From Candidatus Gastranaerophilales bacterium (GTDB lineage: Bacteria; Cyanobacteriota; Vampirovibrionia; Gastranaerophilales; Gastranaerophilaceae), in assembly GCA_944323265.1 (NCBI GenBank), contig CALURX010000003.1, positions 1 through 64,000 on the forward strand: a stretch of 64,000 nucleotides of DNA. Direction: 5' to 3'. Shown here one piece after another: positions 7,897 through 17,499 of this stretch (its first letter is position 1; each line of letters begins with the position of its first letter). The notes under the pieces are model-generated. The model made no database searches. It was not told where the DNA came from and saw only the letters and a list, made by a program, of their open reading frames with translations. Position numbers and translations under genes: made by a program.

Positions 7897-9026
7897 TAAA
7901 TCACCTCTCCATTAATAGAATCAAGCAGAGTTGCAATATCGCCAATTTTTGTATCAACTTGAGATTTGTTGTAATAATTGCTCAAAGTCGTATCTGTTTG
8001 TGATTTTGTATAATAGTTTCCAAGTGTAGTATCTACTTGAGCCGTTGTATAATAACCACCAAACAAATTATTAATCTGTGTTTTGGTATAATAATTTTGA
8101 AACGCATCATCAGAAGGTATTGCAGCTTCTTCAATTTCTTCTAACGCTTGATTTTTTCTAGTATCAATAGCCGATAAAGCATTGTCTTTTGCCATTCCGA
8201 CATCAGATACCGCACTTGTGCCAGCACTTGTAATACTTGTTGTTGAGTTTGTTGTTGCAGAATTGATTGATGTAATTGCTTCCGTCTTAGCTGAATTAAT
8301 ACTTATTAAAGCGTTTTCTCCAGCAGTATTTACATCTTCTAATGTTTCACTTGCTAATGTTGCAGAAGTTTGTGCCTGTGTAGCATAACCTTGAGCTTGT
8401 GTTGATGATGTTTGAGCATTTCCAGCATAAGTTTGAGCGTTGTTAGCAGATGTATTTGCTTCTGTTGCTGCCTGTGTTGCTTGATTTGCTTTACTAATAG
8501 CCGTAACAATTCCATCTTCAACCATATCCAAGCGTTCCTCAGTAAGATTTACTGTTGCTTCAAAATCGTCAAATTGCTCCTGTAAATAATCATCACCAGC
8601 TGTAATTTCCGCTTCTAAGTCTGATTTAAAAGTATTTACAGTATTTGTAAGCTCTGTTGTTGTATCATTTAGAGTTTCTTCAACATCTTCTTTAAATTGA
8701 GTATTGTTGTCATAAAGCTCTTGCATTGAGTAAAATAATTGTTTTTGTGCAAGGTTTTGGTTTTCTTCATTAAGGATTGATTTATCTGAAAATACAACCA
8801 TTTGCGAATTAATCGGTGTTTCTCTTCGTATTGAGATAACATCACCAGCATTAAGTGTAACCCAATCGGCAACTTGTAACTGGCTTTCATTTAGTTTTAG
8901 CCAAGAGGACGAAACTCCGTTTACATATACCCTTATGTATCTCGTATCTATACAATCAAAAGGGATAGTAAATATTCTACTATCCCCATCATAAATATAG
9001 TCTTTGCGAGCGTAAAACTCTGTCAT
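7896..9026 (-). CDS. Tail fibre protein (T7 gp17-like N-terminus)
   Basis: 376 residues. The N-terminal 70 or so (YDGDSRIFTIPFDCIDTRYI, then RRETP) match the T7 gp17 anchor that joins fibre to tail. A long alanine- and glutamine-rich coiled coil with repeated NAQT/TQAQ units follows (about residues 150-300). The C-terminus has four repeats of the form YYTKxQxDTTLxN typical of trimeric fibre shafts. There is no enzymatic or large receptor-binding head domain, so binding may be delegated to the following LRR protein. Confidence 0.92.
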   Translation of the reverse strand: MTEFYARKDYIYDGDSRIFTIPFDCIDTRYIRVYVNGVSSSWLKLNESQLQVADWVTLNAGDVISIRRETPINSQMVVFSDKSILNEENQNLAQKQLFYSMQELYDNNTQFKEDVEETLNDTTTELTNTVNTFKSDLEAEITAGDDYLQEQFDDFEATVNLTEERLDMVEDGIVTAISKANQATQAATEANTSANNAQTYAGNAQTSSTQAQGYATQAQTSATLASETLEDVNTAGENALISINSAKTEAITSINSATTNSTTSITSAGTSAVSDVGMAKDNALSAIDTRKNQALEEIEEAAIPSDDAFQNYYTKTQINNLFGGYYTTAQVDTTLGNYYTKSQTDTTLSNYYNKSQVDTKIGDIATLLDSINGEVI

Positions 9027-9028
9027 TT

Positions 9029-12000
9029 TTAAAACATACTCCTTATTTTTTCAGCAGTTCCATCAAGATTTTGATTGAGGATTTTATTCATTTTCTCAAT
9101 CTCCAACTCCTCTTGTGCTTCTTGAAGTGTTCTGCCATTTTTATCAACATATTGAGAATTACTGTTCAAAACTTCTTCTTTAGCAGCTTCGTTGTAATCT
9201 CTAAAAATATCATTCAAAGCATTAACCTTTGTATCATCTTGTGCCGACCATTTAATCTCATTGTCAATGCCATCTGGCATAGCTTGATAATCTGGGTTTG
9301 TAACAAGTTCATTAATGGCTTCTTTTAAGGTTTTACCACCTATGGTAATTGTGCTTAACTCTTCTTGCATAGCATCATAAGCACTTCTGCCTGTTTCTGG
9401 GTCTTTGAAGTTCTTAAATTTGAGTTTAGTACCACTTAAAACAGTTCCTATATCACTGGGAGAATAACCATGTTCCGCTAATCTTGCAAGTTCTTGATAT
9501 TCCGGCTCATCACCATCTCTGCCAGCAGTTGTTACAAGCAAACCATAAATATCTTGTCTATCCCCAAAGACATCTCTTCTGTAATCACCAAGTCCACGAT
9601 TAAAGTAACTATTAAATAATCTCTCATACATGGTTTTTGGTTGTGTTACGCTTTTTTCCCCTATAGAAGAAACATTCTTTACCAATGCTGTCATAGGTAA
9701 AAATCCTTGAGCTGTTTGTGCCATAGCCTTTTCCCAATCAACAACATTTTCGGGGTCAGTAAGAATTGACAATTGCTTCAAACCAGTTCTAAAAGCAGCT
9801 TTATCAATAAAGTTATTAATAAGAGCAGCTCCAACCTGTTGAGAGAATTTCACCCAATTTTGTTCGTCTTCCGGTGTGATTATAGATTGTCCGATATTAA
9901 AACAATCAGCAGCAAAGCCTAACATTGTATGTATCGGTTCATAACCTTGATATGATACCCAATAAGAATTACCGTCAATCGGATTAGTAACTTTTACTGA
10001 ATAAGGTCTCCAGCCCGTTTCAAACAGAGCTTTTCTTTCTTTTTTATCAGTAGGAGCAGAGCCTGTAATAACTCCATTTGCTGCCATCATAGTACCCAAA
10101 GCTAGCGAGAATGTTCCAAATGCAATCTGTGAACGTGCCAATGCCCCTTCTGGAGTTTGTGATAGTAACAATCTCCTTTGAGCTGGTGATAATACCGCAT
10201 ACAAGCCATTATGGTCTAAGTTCATCTGTAAAATGTTTGCTCCTGTTTTCACAAAAGGAAAAATGAATTTTACAAACGGACACTTATTAGCTTCATTATT
10301 CAAGAGTTCCGCAAATCTCATAACTGCGGTTTGCTCTCTCATAACCTCTTCTTCGCCTGTTAAATTATTGAACATTTTACCACTCAAATTATTTTGATAA
10401 AGAATTGTTTTAGCTTCATTATATGCTTCAATGTCTAATGGCTTCCCTTCCCTATCAAATTTCTTCTTAAAGAGTTTATCTGCCATAGTATTAATCCACT
10501 CTTCATTTTTACTCATACCAGCTAATTCTGCCATTTTGTCAGCTTGATTTAAGCATTTAGCTTTACATATAGAGCGATAATTAAGCTGTGACATAAATTC
10601 ATCAGTTGCACCCATAGCTCTTGTCATTACGGAATGAAAATTCTGTATTTTATGCCATAAATTATCATCACTCATCTCATGAAAACCTTTAAACACTCCA
10701 TCTTCAAGATTTAATGTGTCAGCACTAAGATTTGTTAGCTTGCCTTCTCCTTGTAAAAAAGCCTGCTTCATCATCTGCCAGCTTTCACTCCAATTTGAGA
10801 GCATAACCTTATATGTATTCCAACCTTCTTTACTCATTACTTCACCACCACCTAAAAATCCGCCTAAGATTTTTCTGGCTGGAAAGTATGCCGTATTCAT
10901 AAAACCAGAGCCAACATTCTTTAATAGTGACCCCATACCTGAAAGCAAGTTATGAACATAATAAGAAGCTATGCCACCTTGAGAAGATGTCCAATTTGTA
11001 ATAGTTTTAATCTTTCCTTCGGTTTTAGGGGCAAGCAAAGCTGCATTATATACATCCTTATATTGTTGCATTGTAATCAAATCTTCCAGCTCCTTGTAAA
11101 TAGCTTGAATATCTGTTTTTCCATGAGTTTTTAACAGATTATCAATAACTTGATTAAATGCTTTTGCAAATTCAGAATCAGTTGTTAATAAATCAACCAA
11201 TGCACCATCTCCAAATGAAGCAATCTTATTGTAAATAGATTCTTTCATTTGATTAATATTAAGTTGCTCACCCTTAGTAAATTTAAGATTGAACATTTCT
11301 TTTATCTCTTTATCAAGCAAATCGGCAAATTCTTGAATACCTTGCTTTGTAAGTTCAGATAATCTCATAGAGCCAAATGTAGCCAATGCCCGATTTACGA
11401 GTTTTTGAGAATTTAATAATGCACCTGCCCCAGAGCGAGCTTCATTGACATAGTTGTTTATCCTTGTAACCATATCGCAAATATTACGCTGTGTTTCTAT
11501 CGGAGCATTTTTACCAAGTTCTTCAATCTTGTCTGATAAGATACTTAATATCTTTGTAGCAGCCATTTCTTTACGGACTAATATATCTAATGCCCTTATA
11601 TCACCTGTAAAAAATGCTTGTTTTAATGCTTCCAAGTCTTCTTCTGCGGCATTTTCATAAATTTTTGCAACACGCTCTGAATCCTTTGCAATTTCTTCAA
11701 AAGTTCTGTTGTAATTCGGATAAAATTCATCAGCTTTATTTATAATCTCTTCAATATCTGCTGATGTTTCAACTTTCAAATCACCACTAACTACATCATT
11801 AACAACCTCTTCTACCGTTTGTTTTTCAGCAATCGAAGAAGTAGCTGGAGCTTCTTCTGGTGTAGTTTCCTGTATAACTTTCTCTTCTTTGATAGCTGGT
11901 GTCGGTGTTTCATCTACAATATTATCAACTGCTTTATGTCTTCCTACGGATTTCTTGTAAGTATAACCAACCGCAACATCTCCCTCATTCATTCCGTTAT

Positions 12001-13939
12001 ATCTTGAAAAGTGTTTTACACTCTGGTCGGGTACTTCACTTGTAGCAATATCTCTTGCGTGTTCAATCTCTGCTCTCAATGTTGCATAAGGGTTCTTAGC
12101 GTTTTTATCAATCTGTATAACAATGTTGTGTAAAGTTTCAGATGGAGCTTTGCTAAGTTCTAAATTCTTTGCATACTCTTCTGCAATATTGAAAATATCC
12201 ATAAAGTCAGAATAATACGCTTCTTGAATTTCCTCTGGTAAACCACTAACTCTTGATACAAATTTATCCGTCAGAGCTTTTTCTTGTTCATGTGTAAGAC
12301 TAGGATTTTTCTTAATTTCGGTAATAATATCTTTTAAAGATTCATCTACCTCAATCATCCCTTGTGTCATAGGGTCTGTGATATTAACTTTCCAAAAATG
12401 TCCACGCTTTGACATTGTGATATATTCCATTTTTGAACTAAGTTTATCCTCAAACTCTTTCAAACGCTTTTTATTATTTTTAATATCAGCTTTTGCTTCA
12501 ATTCTTTTCTTTGAAGACTTTTTACCGAGATATGCAGTAGCTTTTGTATTTCCATCAACCTGTTTACCCTCAACCATCAATCCATCAACAAATTCTACGC
12601 TGATATTATTATCAATCTGTAACTTGTCTTTATAATTCTTGATGATTTTTGTAGCAGTTGTTTTGTTCAAATCTTCATTTGTTCCAATCCAACCCCTATT
12701 CTCCCAAGTATGCCGTACTGCATCGTTTTGTTGTTTTAAAGCAGTATCACCAACATAAACTGGAGTATTTGAAAGAGTATCAGCTTTTGCTTTATCTCTT
12801 GCCAACATTTGTTTTCTGTATTCGTCTTCCGATACTTTATAAGCATCTTTCCAATTATTTATGCTTATATCCCAAGTACCGTCTTCATGCATAAAGATTT
12901 CTTCACCATCTTCAAGCACTTTGAGCATAGCTTGAGCTTCTTCCAAGTCTTTTGCTGGTAATCTGTCTATTATTAATTGAGAGCCTTCTTCGCCTGTTAT
13001 ACCTGCTTCATTTTTAATATTTTCAACGGCTTCAAGCATATCTGCTTTTGTTGCAAGTTTTTCAACCTTAATATCATCTAATGCAACCTGTCTTAACGCT
13101 TCTTCTGCTTCCTCTGCTGTTGTGGCTTTTGCAGCTCTTTTTATATTTTTTAAAACACTACCAAATAAAGGTTTGATACCAAATTCAACCGCATTACCTA
13201 CTCCCATACCGAGAATAAATCCTTCAAGAACATTCTTGAATTTTGCTTGAGTTGCTGTATCATTATCATCTGACTGCAACCACTCCAAGTATTCATTTTG
13301 TCCGAACATATCGGCTAAATGTCCTTCGTTATCTTCTGGTCTGTAAAGAATATAATCCGCAATAGCACCAGATACCGCACCACCAAGAGTTGCATTAATA
13401 AACTTTGCACCAGCCTTCTTAAATAAATTTGCCTTTGCTCCTGTCTTAATAATATCTGTACCAGAGAATAATTTTTGTATGCCAGAACCTAATTTGTATG
13501 CTTTAGATGCCTTATTTACAACACTAGCACCTTTTATAGCTCCGCCAATCCAACCACCGCCTAAGAATAATGAAGCAGTACCAGCTAAATATCTGTAACC
13601 GTACTTAAAACTTTCTCCAACTCTTGTTTTGCTCTCATATTGCCATTCTTTTGATTTTGGAGCAAATAAGTGTGATGCTTCAACTCCTAAAGATATTCCT
13701 ACATCTTTGAGAGTTTCTCCTACCGATAATTTTTCATATTCTTTCCCTTCTTGAGGGTGTTCAATACCAAGTTTATCGGCAGTTTCATAAAGTTTATTAG
13801 AGCTTCCTTCTGATTTTGTTTCAGAATTTTCTTGCTCTAAGAACCCTAAATCCTCTAACTGTTTATCAGTAGCAGGAGTAGGATTTGCTAACTCTTCCCA
13901 CTCCTCTGCCGACAAACCTTTATATCTAAATTCTTCCAA
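9029..13939 (-). CDS. Giant internal virion protein (gp16-like ejection protein)
   Basis: 1636 residues, larger than T7 gp16 (about 1318). It follows the M23-bearing internal protein and precedes the tail fibre, the position of gp16. Glycine-rich hydrophobic stretches near residues 110-200 (LFLGGGWIGGAIKG and others) and near 1270 could insert in membranes during DNA ejection. Long charged helices fill the centre. I see no lysozyme-like catalytic motif. The peptidoglycan-cleaving function appears to lie in the neighbouring protein instead. The start is TTG, two bases after the preceding stop. Confidence 0.85.
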   Translation of the reverse strand: MEEFRYKGLSAEEWEELANPTPATDKQLEDLGFLEQENSETKSEGSSNKLYETADKLGIEHPQEGKEYEKLSVGETLKDVGISLGVEASHLFAPKSKEWQYESKTRVGESFKYGYRYLAGTASLFLGGGWIGGAIKGASVVNKASKAYKLGSGIQKLFSGTDIIKTGAKANLFKKAGAKFINATLGGAVSGAIADYILYRPEDNEGHLADMFGQNEYLEWLQSDDNDTATQAKFKNVLEGFILGMGVGNAVEFGIKPLFGSVLKNIKRAAKATTAEEAEEALRQVALDDIKVEKLATKADMLEAVENIKNEAGITGEEGSQLIIDRLPAKDLEEAQAMLKVLEDGEEIFMHEDGTWDISINNWKDAYKVSEDEYRKQMLARDKAKADTLSNTPVYVGDTALKQQNDAVRHTWENRGWIGTNEDLNKTTATKIIKNYKDKLQIDNNISVEFVDGLMVEGKQVDGNTKATAYLGKKSSKKRIEAKADIKNNKKRLKEFEDKLSSKMEYITMSKRGHFWKVNITDPMTQGMIEVDESLKDIITEIKKNPSLTHEQEKALTDKFVSRVSGLPEEIQEAYYSDFMDIFNIAEEYAKNLELSKAPSETLHNIVIQIDKNAKNPYATLRAEIEHARDIATSEVPDQSVKHFSRYNGMNEGDVAVGYTYKKSVGRHKAVDNIVDETPTPAIKEEKVIQETTPEEAPATSSIAEKQTVEEVVNDVVSGDLKVETSADIEEIINKADEFYPNYNRTFEEIAKDSERVAKIYENAAEEDLEALKQAFFTGDIRALDILVRKEMAATKILSILSDKIEELGKNAPIETQRNICDMVTRINNYVNEARSGAGALLNSQKLVNRALATFGSMRLSELTKQGIQEFADLLDKEIKEMFNLKFTKGEQLNINQMKESIYNKIASFGDGALVDLLTTDSEFAKAFNQVIDNLLKTHGKTDIQAIYKELEDLITMQQYKDVYNAALLAPKTEGKIKTITNWTSSQGGIASYYVHNLLSGMGSLLKNVGSGFMNTAYFPARKILGGFLGGGEVMSKEGWNTYKVMLSNWSESWQMMKQAFLQGEGKLTNLSADTLNLEDGVFKGFHEMSDDNLWHKIQNFHSVMTRAMGATDEFMSQLNYRSICKAKCLNQADKMAELAGMSKNEEWINTMADKLFKKKFDREGKPLDIEAYNEAKTILYQNNLSGKMFNNLTGEEEVMREQTAVMRFAELLNNEANKCPFVKFIFPFVKTGANILQMNLDHNGLYAVLSPAQRRLLLSQTPEGALARSQIAFGTFSLALGTMMAANGVITGSAPTDKKERKALFETGWRPYSVKVTNPIDGNSYWVSYQGYEPIHTMLGFAADCFNIGQSIITPEDEQNWVKFSQQVGAALINNFIDKAAFRTGLKQLSILTDPENVVDWEKAMAQTAQGFLPMTALVKNVSSIGEKSVTQPKTMYERLFNSYFNRGLGDYRRDVFGDRQDIYGLLVTTAGRDGDEPEYQELARLAEHGYSPSDIGTVLSGTKLKFKNFKDPETGRSAYDAMQEELSTITIGGKTLKEAINELVTNPDYQAMPDGIDNEIKWSAQDDTKVNALNDIFRDYNEAAKEEVLNSNSQYVDKNGRTLQEAQEELEIEKMNKILNQNLDGTAEKIRSMF

Positions 13940-13941
13940 AA

Positions 13942-15984
13942 TTATTTAATCCCTTTTGCAAATGTTTCAACATTAATAAGTTCAAGGTTTCTATTCCAAA
14001 AGTCAGCGTGTAAATGACTTCCTGTTGAATAACCTGTATTTCCAACTTTAGCAAAGACTTCGTTTGGTAATATTGTCTTTCCTTTAAGATGTTCTACATT
14101 ATTCTTCAAATGCATAAATCTTGCATAAGTTCCGTTTTCGTATTGAATAACAACATAGTTTCCTGTGTCTTTTAAATATCCAGCCAAAACCGCAGTTCCA
14201 GCCATATTGCAGTTTCTAACATTTGTTCCTTCTATAGCTCCTAAATCGTAACCTCTATGCGGACTTACCTTGCCATTAATTTTTCTATTCTGATTTATAC
14301 CAGATGTGATATTACCTTTAATCCTTTGTCCATAGCCACCTCTTATATATCCGAGCTTCTGAAACGCTTTTGAAGCAGAATCAAAAGAATATGAAGGTAG
14401 GCTTTGAGATCTTATGTAATTACCATTCAAAAGTAAGCTGACATTCTTATTACGATTTTGTTTCATTTGATAAATTGCATTTGCAACTCTCTCTATTTGA
14501 CTAATTTTTGTCTTAGCTTCTTCTGGGGTAAGTTTTCCGTTATCTACATCTATTATTACTTGATTGAGTTCATCTTTTAAGTCTTTCAATCCTTGTGTTC
14601 TTAATAATGTTTTTCCGTAAATACCGTCTTTAGCAAGTTTTTTATTCAAATCCGTAAAAGCAGTTTTAACCTCTTTAGATTCAGTTTTTGCTTCTCTATC
14701 TAACCTATCAACGAACTGTAAACCTTCTTTCCAGCCTATTTGTCTATTTAGTAAAGCATTATACACATCTTCGCCTTTTAGAGTTCCCATAGCTGCTTTT
14801 CTTCCGAGTTCTGCCAATACAGAAGGGTCGCTATCCACCTCTTTTAGTTGCGACATAGTGTTTTTAGCACTTGCAACCGAATGTATAAATGATATTCCAT
14901 TTTCCTCGATACCATACTGTTCAATCAAATTTATTGCCTGTCGTTGTATTTCTGGCGGTGTAGCATTTTGATTTTGTCTATACCAAGTAAAAAATTCTCT
15001 TGTTGCATTATCTGTTGCAATCTTTAAATTTAATTGCTGATAATCATAATCCGCTTTCAAATCTTCATACGCAGCCCTCTTTGCAGTTTTTAGAAGTTTA
15101 TGTATTTCTACATCATAATTCGGTATGATTTCATTTAATGGAGTTCCATCAATAGTTATATCTCTAATCGCTTTTTCTAAAACAGGTGTTTTAATATTAT
15201 CGGCGTTTTCTACGATATATGCTTGCAAAGCTACTCCAAGCACATTTTTTGCAATATCATCTTTAGGTATTCCATCCTTTAAACACTCATCAATCTTGTC
15301 GTTTATTGTATTTGAAAGAGCTTGAGTTTTTTCTGATTCTGTTTTTAATCCATAAGTATTTGTTCCAAGCCTAAATGCTAAATCACTTCCTTGCTTAATC
15401 AGACTATTATTGTAATTGTATTCGCTGTTCTTAACTGTATAAGTCTGCGAAATGTTATAACAATCGTTGCTAAATTTCTCCACAAACTCTGCATATTGTA
15501 TGGGGTCAAGTTCAACCTCATTAAAAGCCGTAAACATTTCCTGTTTTGTATCATTGATGAATTGGGAAAATTCACTCTCCGACATTTTACTAAGATTAGG
15601 ATTAGAATTAATTTTTAATACAGAGCTTCTATATATGTCTTGAGCTACAAGCCTTTTATATGAATCCTTTATATAAGGATTAAACTTTGCCATTCCCTCT
15701 ACATTTTTAGATACTCTTGCCCATTCCTTTTTGTTGTGTATAGCTTCTGTCTTTTCATACGCAACCAAAGCTAACTCTTGAGCGGCTTTTTGCAAATGAA
15801 CATCATAATCTATAATCCCTTGTCCTATCTTAACTAACGCTTCTGCATTAGCTCTTGTTCTTGTTGCTTCTGTCAAGTCCGGCTGATATTTTACCAGCTT
15901 ATCTACAGGAGCAGCTTGAGGATTAAGGGTTAAATCTTCAACAGAATCCGACTTAACCCTGTTATTATTATTTTGATATGGCAT
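13942..15984 (-). CDS. Internal virion protein with C-terminal M23 peptidase
   Basis: 680 residues. The first 500 are helical and charged, as in T7 gp15-like ejection proteins. The last 130 form a LytM/M23 metallopeptidase: HRGYDLG contains the first His and Asp of the zinc site, and the HLHADFW motif supplies the later His residues. This domain would cut peptide cross-links so that the ejection channel can cross the wall. T7 carries a transglycosylase on gp16 instead, so the wall-cutting activity has moved to a different chemistry and a different subunit. The gene shares its start base with the stop of the upstream gene. Confidence 0.88.
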   Translation of the reverse strand: MPYQNNNNRVKSDSVEDLTLNPQAAPVDKLVKYQPDLTEATRTRANAEALVKIGQGIIDYDVHLQKAAQELALVAYEKTEAIHNKKEWARVSKNVEGMAKFNPYIKDSYKRLVAQDIYRSSVLKINSNPNLSKMSESEFSQFINDTKQEMFTAFNEVELDPIQYAEFVEKFSNDCYNISQTYTVKNSEYNYNNSLIKQGSDLAFRLGTNTYGLKTESEKTQALSNTINDKIDECLKDGIPKDDIAKNVLGVALQAYIVENADNIKTPVLEKAIRDITIDGTPLNEIIPNYDVEIHKLLKTAKRAAYEDLKADYDYQQLNLKIATDNATREFFTWYRQNQNATPPEIQRQAINLIEQYGIEENGISFIHSVASAKNTMSQLKEVDSDPSVLAELGRKAAMGTLKGEDVYNALLNRQIGWKEGLQFVDRLDREAKTESKEVKTAFTDLNKKLAKDGIYGKTLLRTQGLKDLKDELNQVIIDVDNGKLTPEEAKTKISQIERVANAIYQMKQNRNKNVSLLLNGNYIRSQSLPSYSFDSASKAFQKLGYIRGGYGQRIKGNITSGINQNRKINGKVSPHRGYDLGAIEGTNVRNCNMAGTAVLAGYLKDTGNYVVIQYENGTYARFMHLKNNVEHLKGKTILPNEVFAKVGNTGYSTGSHLHADFWNRNLELINVETFAKGIK

Positions 15985-16583
15985 TATGCGTAACCTCCAG
16001 AATATGCAATCGTACTGACTTTAATTGGAGTATATCTGTTAGATTTGTTACTCCAAAAGTTAAATTGAGCATTACTTTTCTGTGTTTTAGAGTAGTCTGA
16101 TAACAAACCCCCTATTCCACCAATTAAAGATGATGAAGAAGTTGAAGTATATTGTTGTTGAAGGTTTATAGCGTTTATTGCTTGCACTCTTAATCCTTCA
16201 AGTTCATTACTATACTGTAATCCTTTCATCTGTAAATTTCTTGCAGCAGTATAATTACTAACCGCCGTTGCTCTGTCATAACCTTGAAATAAATTTTCTA
16301 AAGATAATCCAGCTATACCACTTGATGCAGCACTAGCTTGAGCCGTAGCTTTTCTTTGCAGATTTTCTATATAAATCTCTTGAGTATGATTTGTTGTGGC
16401 TTCTTGCTCTTGAGCATATCTGGTATTCATAGCTTGCGTTTGTTGTATAAAATTACTTAATGCTGATTGTGTTTGGAGTGATTGATAATTTGCATACGCT
16501 TTGGCTTCCTTACTTGCTGCCATATAATTACTGATAAGACCGCCAGCAGAAATGCCAAGTCCTATCGCACCTATATTACACAT
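15984..16583 (-). CDS. Internal virion protein (gp14-like)
   Basis: 199 residues. It starts with a glycine-rich hydrophobic segment (IGAIGLGISAGGLISNYMAA), followed by Ala/Gln-rich helices, ASSGIAGLS and a C-terminal GGIGGLLSDY. This layout is typical of gp14-like core proteins, which form the outer-membrane part of the ejection channel in T7. It is immediately upstream of the peptidase-bearing internal protein, as gp14 is upstream of gp15. Confidence 0.85.
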   Translation of the reverse strand: MCNIGAIGLGISAGGLISNYMAASKEAKAYANYQSLQTQSALSNFIQQTQAMNTRYAQEQEATTNHTQEIYIENLQRKATAQASAASSGIAGLSLENLFQGYDRATAVSNYTAARNLQMKGLQYSNELEGLRVQAINAINLQQQYTSTSSSSLIGGIGGLLSDYSKTQKSNAQFNFWSNKSNRYTPIKVSTIAYSGGYA

Positions 16584-16618
16584 TTCTTATACCTCTCTTT
16601 GTAGATTGTATTATCATT

Positions 16619-16693
16619 CCACCGTATTTTCTTAGTGTTTTTTACAAGTTTATATAAAAACTCCCATAAGAAAATACTAAACTATCGTGGTGG
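16619..16693 (-). other. Long stem-loop between gp13-like and gp14-like genes
   Basis: Arms 16624-16634 and 16667-16677 are a perfect 11-bp inverted repeat, and outer arms ccacc/ggtgg (16619-16623 with 16689-16693) extend it with an asymmetric internal loop. A further small hairpin lies in the loop. There is no U tract, so an RNA-processing or stability element in the late transcript is more likely than a terminator. Confidence 0.5.
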
Positions 16694-16695
16694 TT

Positions 16696-17112
16696 TTACT
16701 CCCTCACTTTATAAAACTGTAAAAATTCAAATTCATTAATTATTATAGGATTTGATATAGTCATACCGATACTCCTTAACCAGCTTATGTGGGTTGAGTT
16801 TCGGCTATCTACGGCATTGATTAAAATGTCGTATTTTTGTAGCCATTTTTTTGTATATTTAATCCCCTCTCTAACAAAAGTAAAAGGGTGATTAGTACAT
16901 TCGTCACTACCAAAAAACCAAACAGAGCCAAATCCTATTGGCATATTGTATTTAGCAATTCCAAACATACCTATAACTGTGTCTTTGAATTTTACAGAAT
17001 AACATTCATCAGAAAGAACAAATCCTCTTAATAGTGCCTGTTCAGGGGTTAAATTCAAAGCTGCAGCTTCTCTAATATCATCAAATCTTAGGTTTTGTGC
17101 TAAAGAAAACAC
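16696..17112 (-). CDS. gp13-like core protein (DUF2833/GNAT-fold)
   Basis: 138 residues from the GTG at 17112. The family (T7 gp13, DUF2833) has a degenerate acetyltransferase fold. Here the core is GFVLSDECYSVKFKDTVIGMFGI, then VWFFGSDE and the final SWLRSIGMTIS. The frame stays open 14 codons further (IIDKIYIEISVLDD) to an in-frame TGA at 17157, with GAGGTG just ahead of two ATT codons. T7 gp13 begins with a similar segment, so the real start may be a rare ATT at 17151 or 17154. The role is in assembly of the virion core or tail. Confidence 0.75.
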   Translation of the reverse strand: MFSLAQNLRFDDIREAAALNLTPEQALLRGFVLSDECYSVKFKDTVIGMFGIAKYNMPIGFGSVWFFGSDECTNHPFTFVREGIKYTKKWLQKYDILINAVDSRNSTHISWLRSIGMTISNPIIINEFEFLQFYKVRE

Positions 17113-17227
17113 ATCATCTAAGACTGATATTTCAATATAAATCTTATCAATAATTCACCTCAAAAACCTGTCCCATGACTTAATTTTATAGTAAAATGAT
17201 ATTGCACTTTGAAAGTGTAACATAGAG

Positions 17228-17456
17228 TAAAAAATGGCTCATTTTCTATAAGAAACCTAATCAGCAATAACATTTAAGAACTCGGATTAGTTTCCGACTA
17301 GAAAGGGGGTCATATATGGATAATTTCAATTTGACTTTAATTATAATCTTTTTGATTTTATGCGTATTAAAAAATGGCTCTCATCTTCACAGATAAGAAC
17401 CATTTAAGAACTCTTAGAGCTATTTGGTAGTCTGGTAAACTACCACTCTATGTTTT
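17228..17456 (+). ncRNA. Structured plus-strand unit around a mini-peptide, type I toxin-antitoxin-like
   Basis: This gap runs against the late genes. It carries two imperfect direct copies of a block with taaaaaatggctc, ataagaa and catttaagaactc (17228-17283 and 17368-17413). One hairpin of gaaacctaatc with gattagtttc lies before the peptide, and another of aaatggctct with agaaccattt follows it. A final hairpin ggtagt/actacc is followed by T-rich sequence. The arrangement fits a stable mRNA for a small toxin with antisense control, but the RNA species are inferred. Confidence 0.5.
17316..17396 (+). CDS. Hydrophobic 26-residue peptide, putative type I toxin
   Basis: This ATG frame of 26 codons is preceded by a strong GAAAGGGGG. 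The peptide begins MDNFNLTLIIIFLILC and ends in a basic tail, so a single short membrane span is followed by polar residues. It is transcribed opposite to all surrounding late genes and sits between the gp13-like and tail tubular B genes. TxpA/BsrG- and Fst-type toxins are similarly small and hydrophobic. A chance frame is possible given the AT richness, but the RBS, hydrophobicity and flanking hairpins together make it worth listing. Confidence 0.5.
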   Translation: MDNFNLTLIIIFLILCVLKNGSHLHR

Positions 17457-17499
17457 TATTATACAACATTTTACTTTTTTTTCAACATTTTATTACAAA

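Noticed and set aside
7108-9026. Diversity-generating retroelement at the tail genes
   Set aside because: No reverse transcriptase and no template/variable repeat pair was found anywhere in the window.
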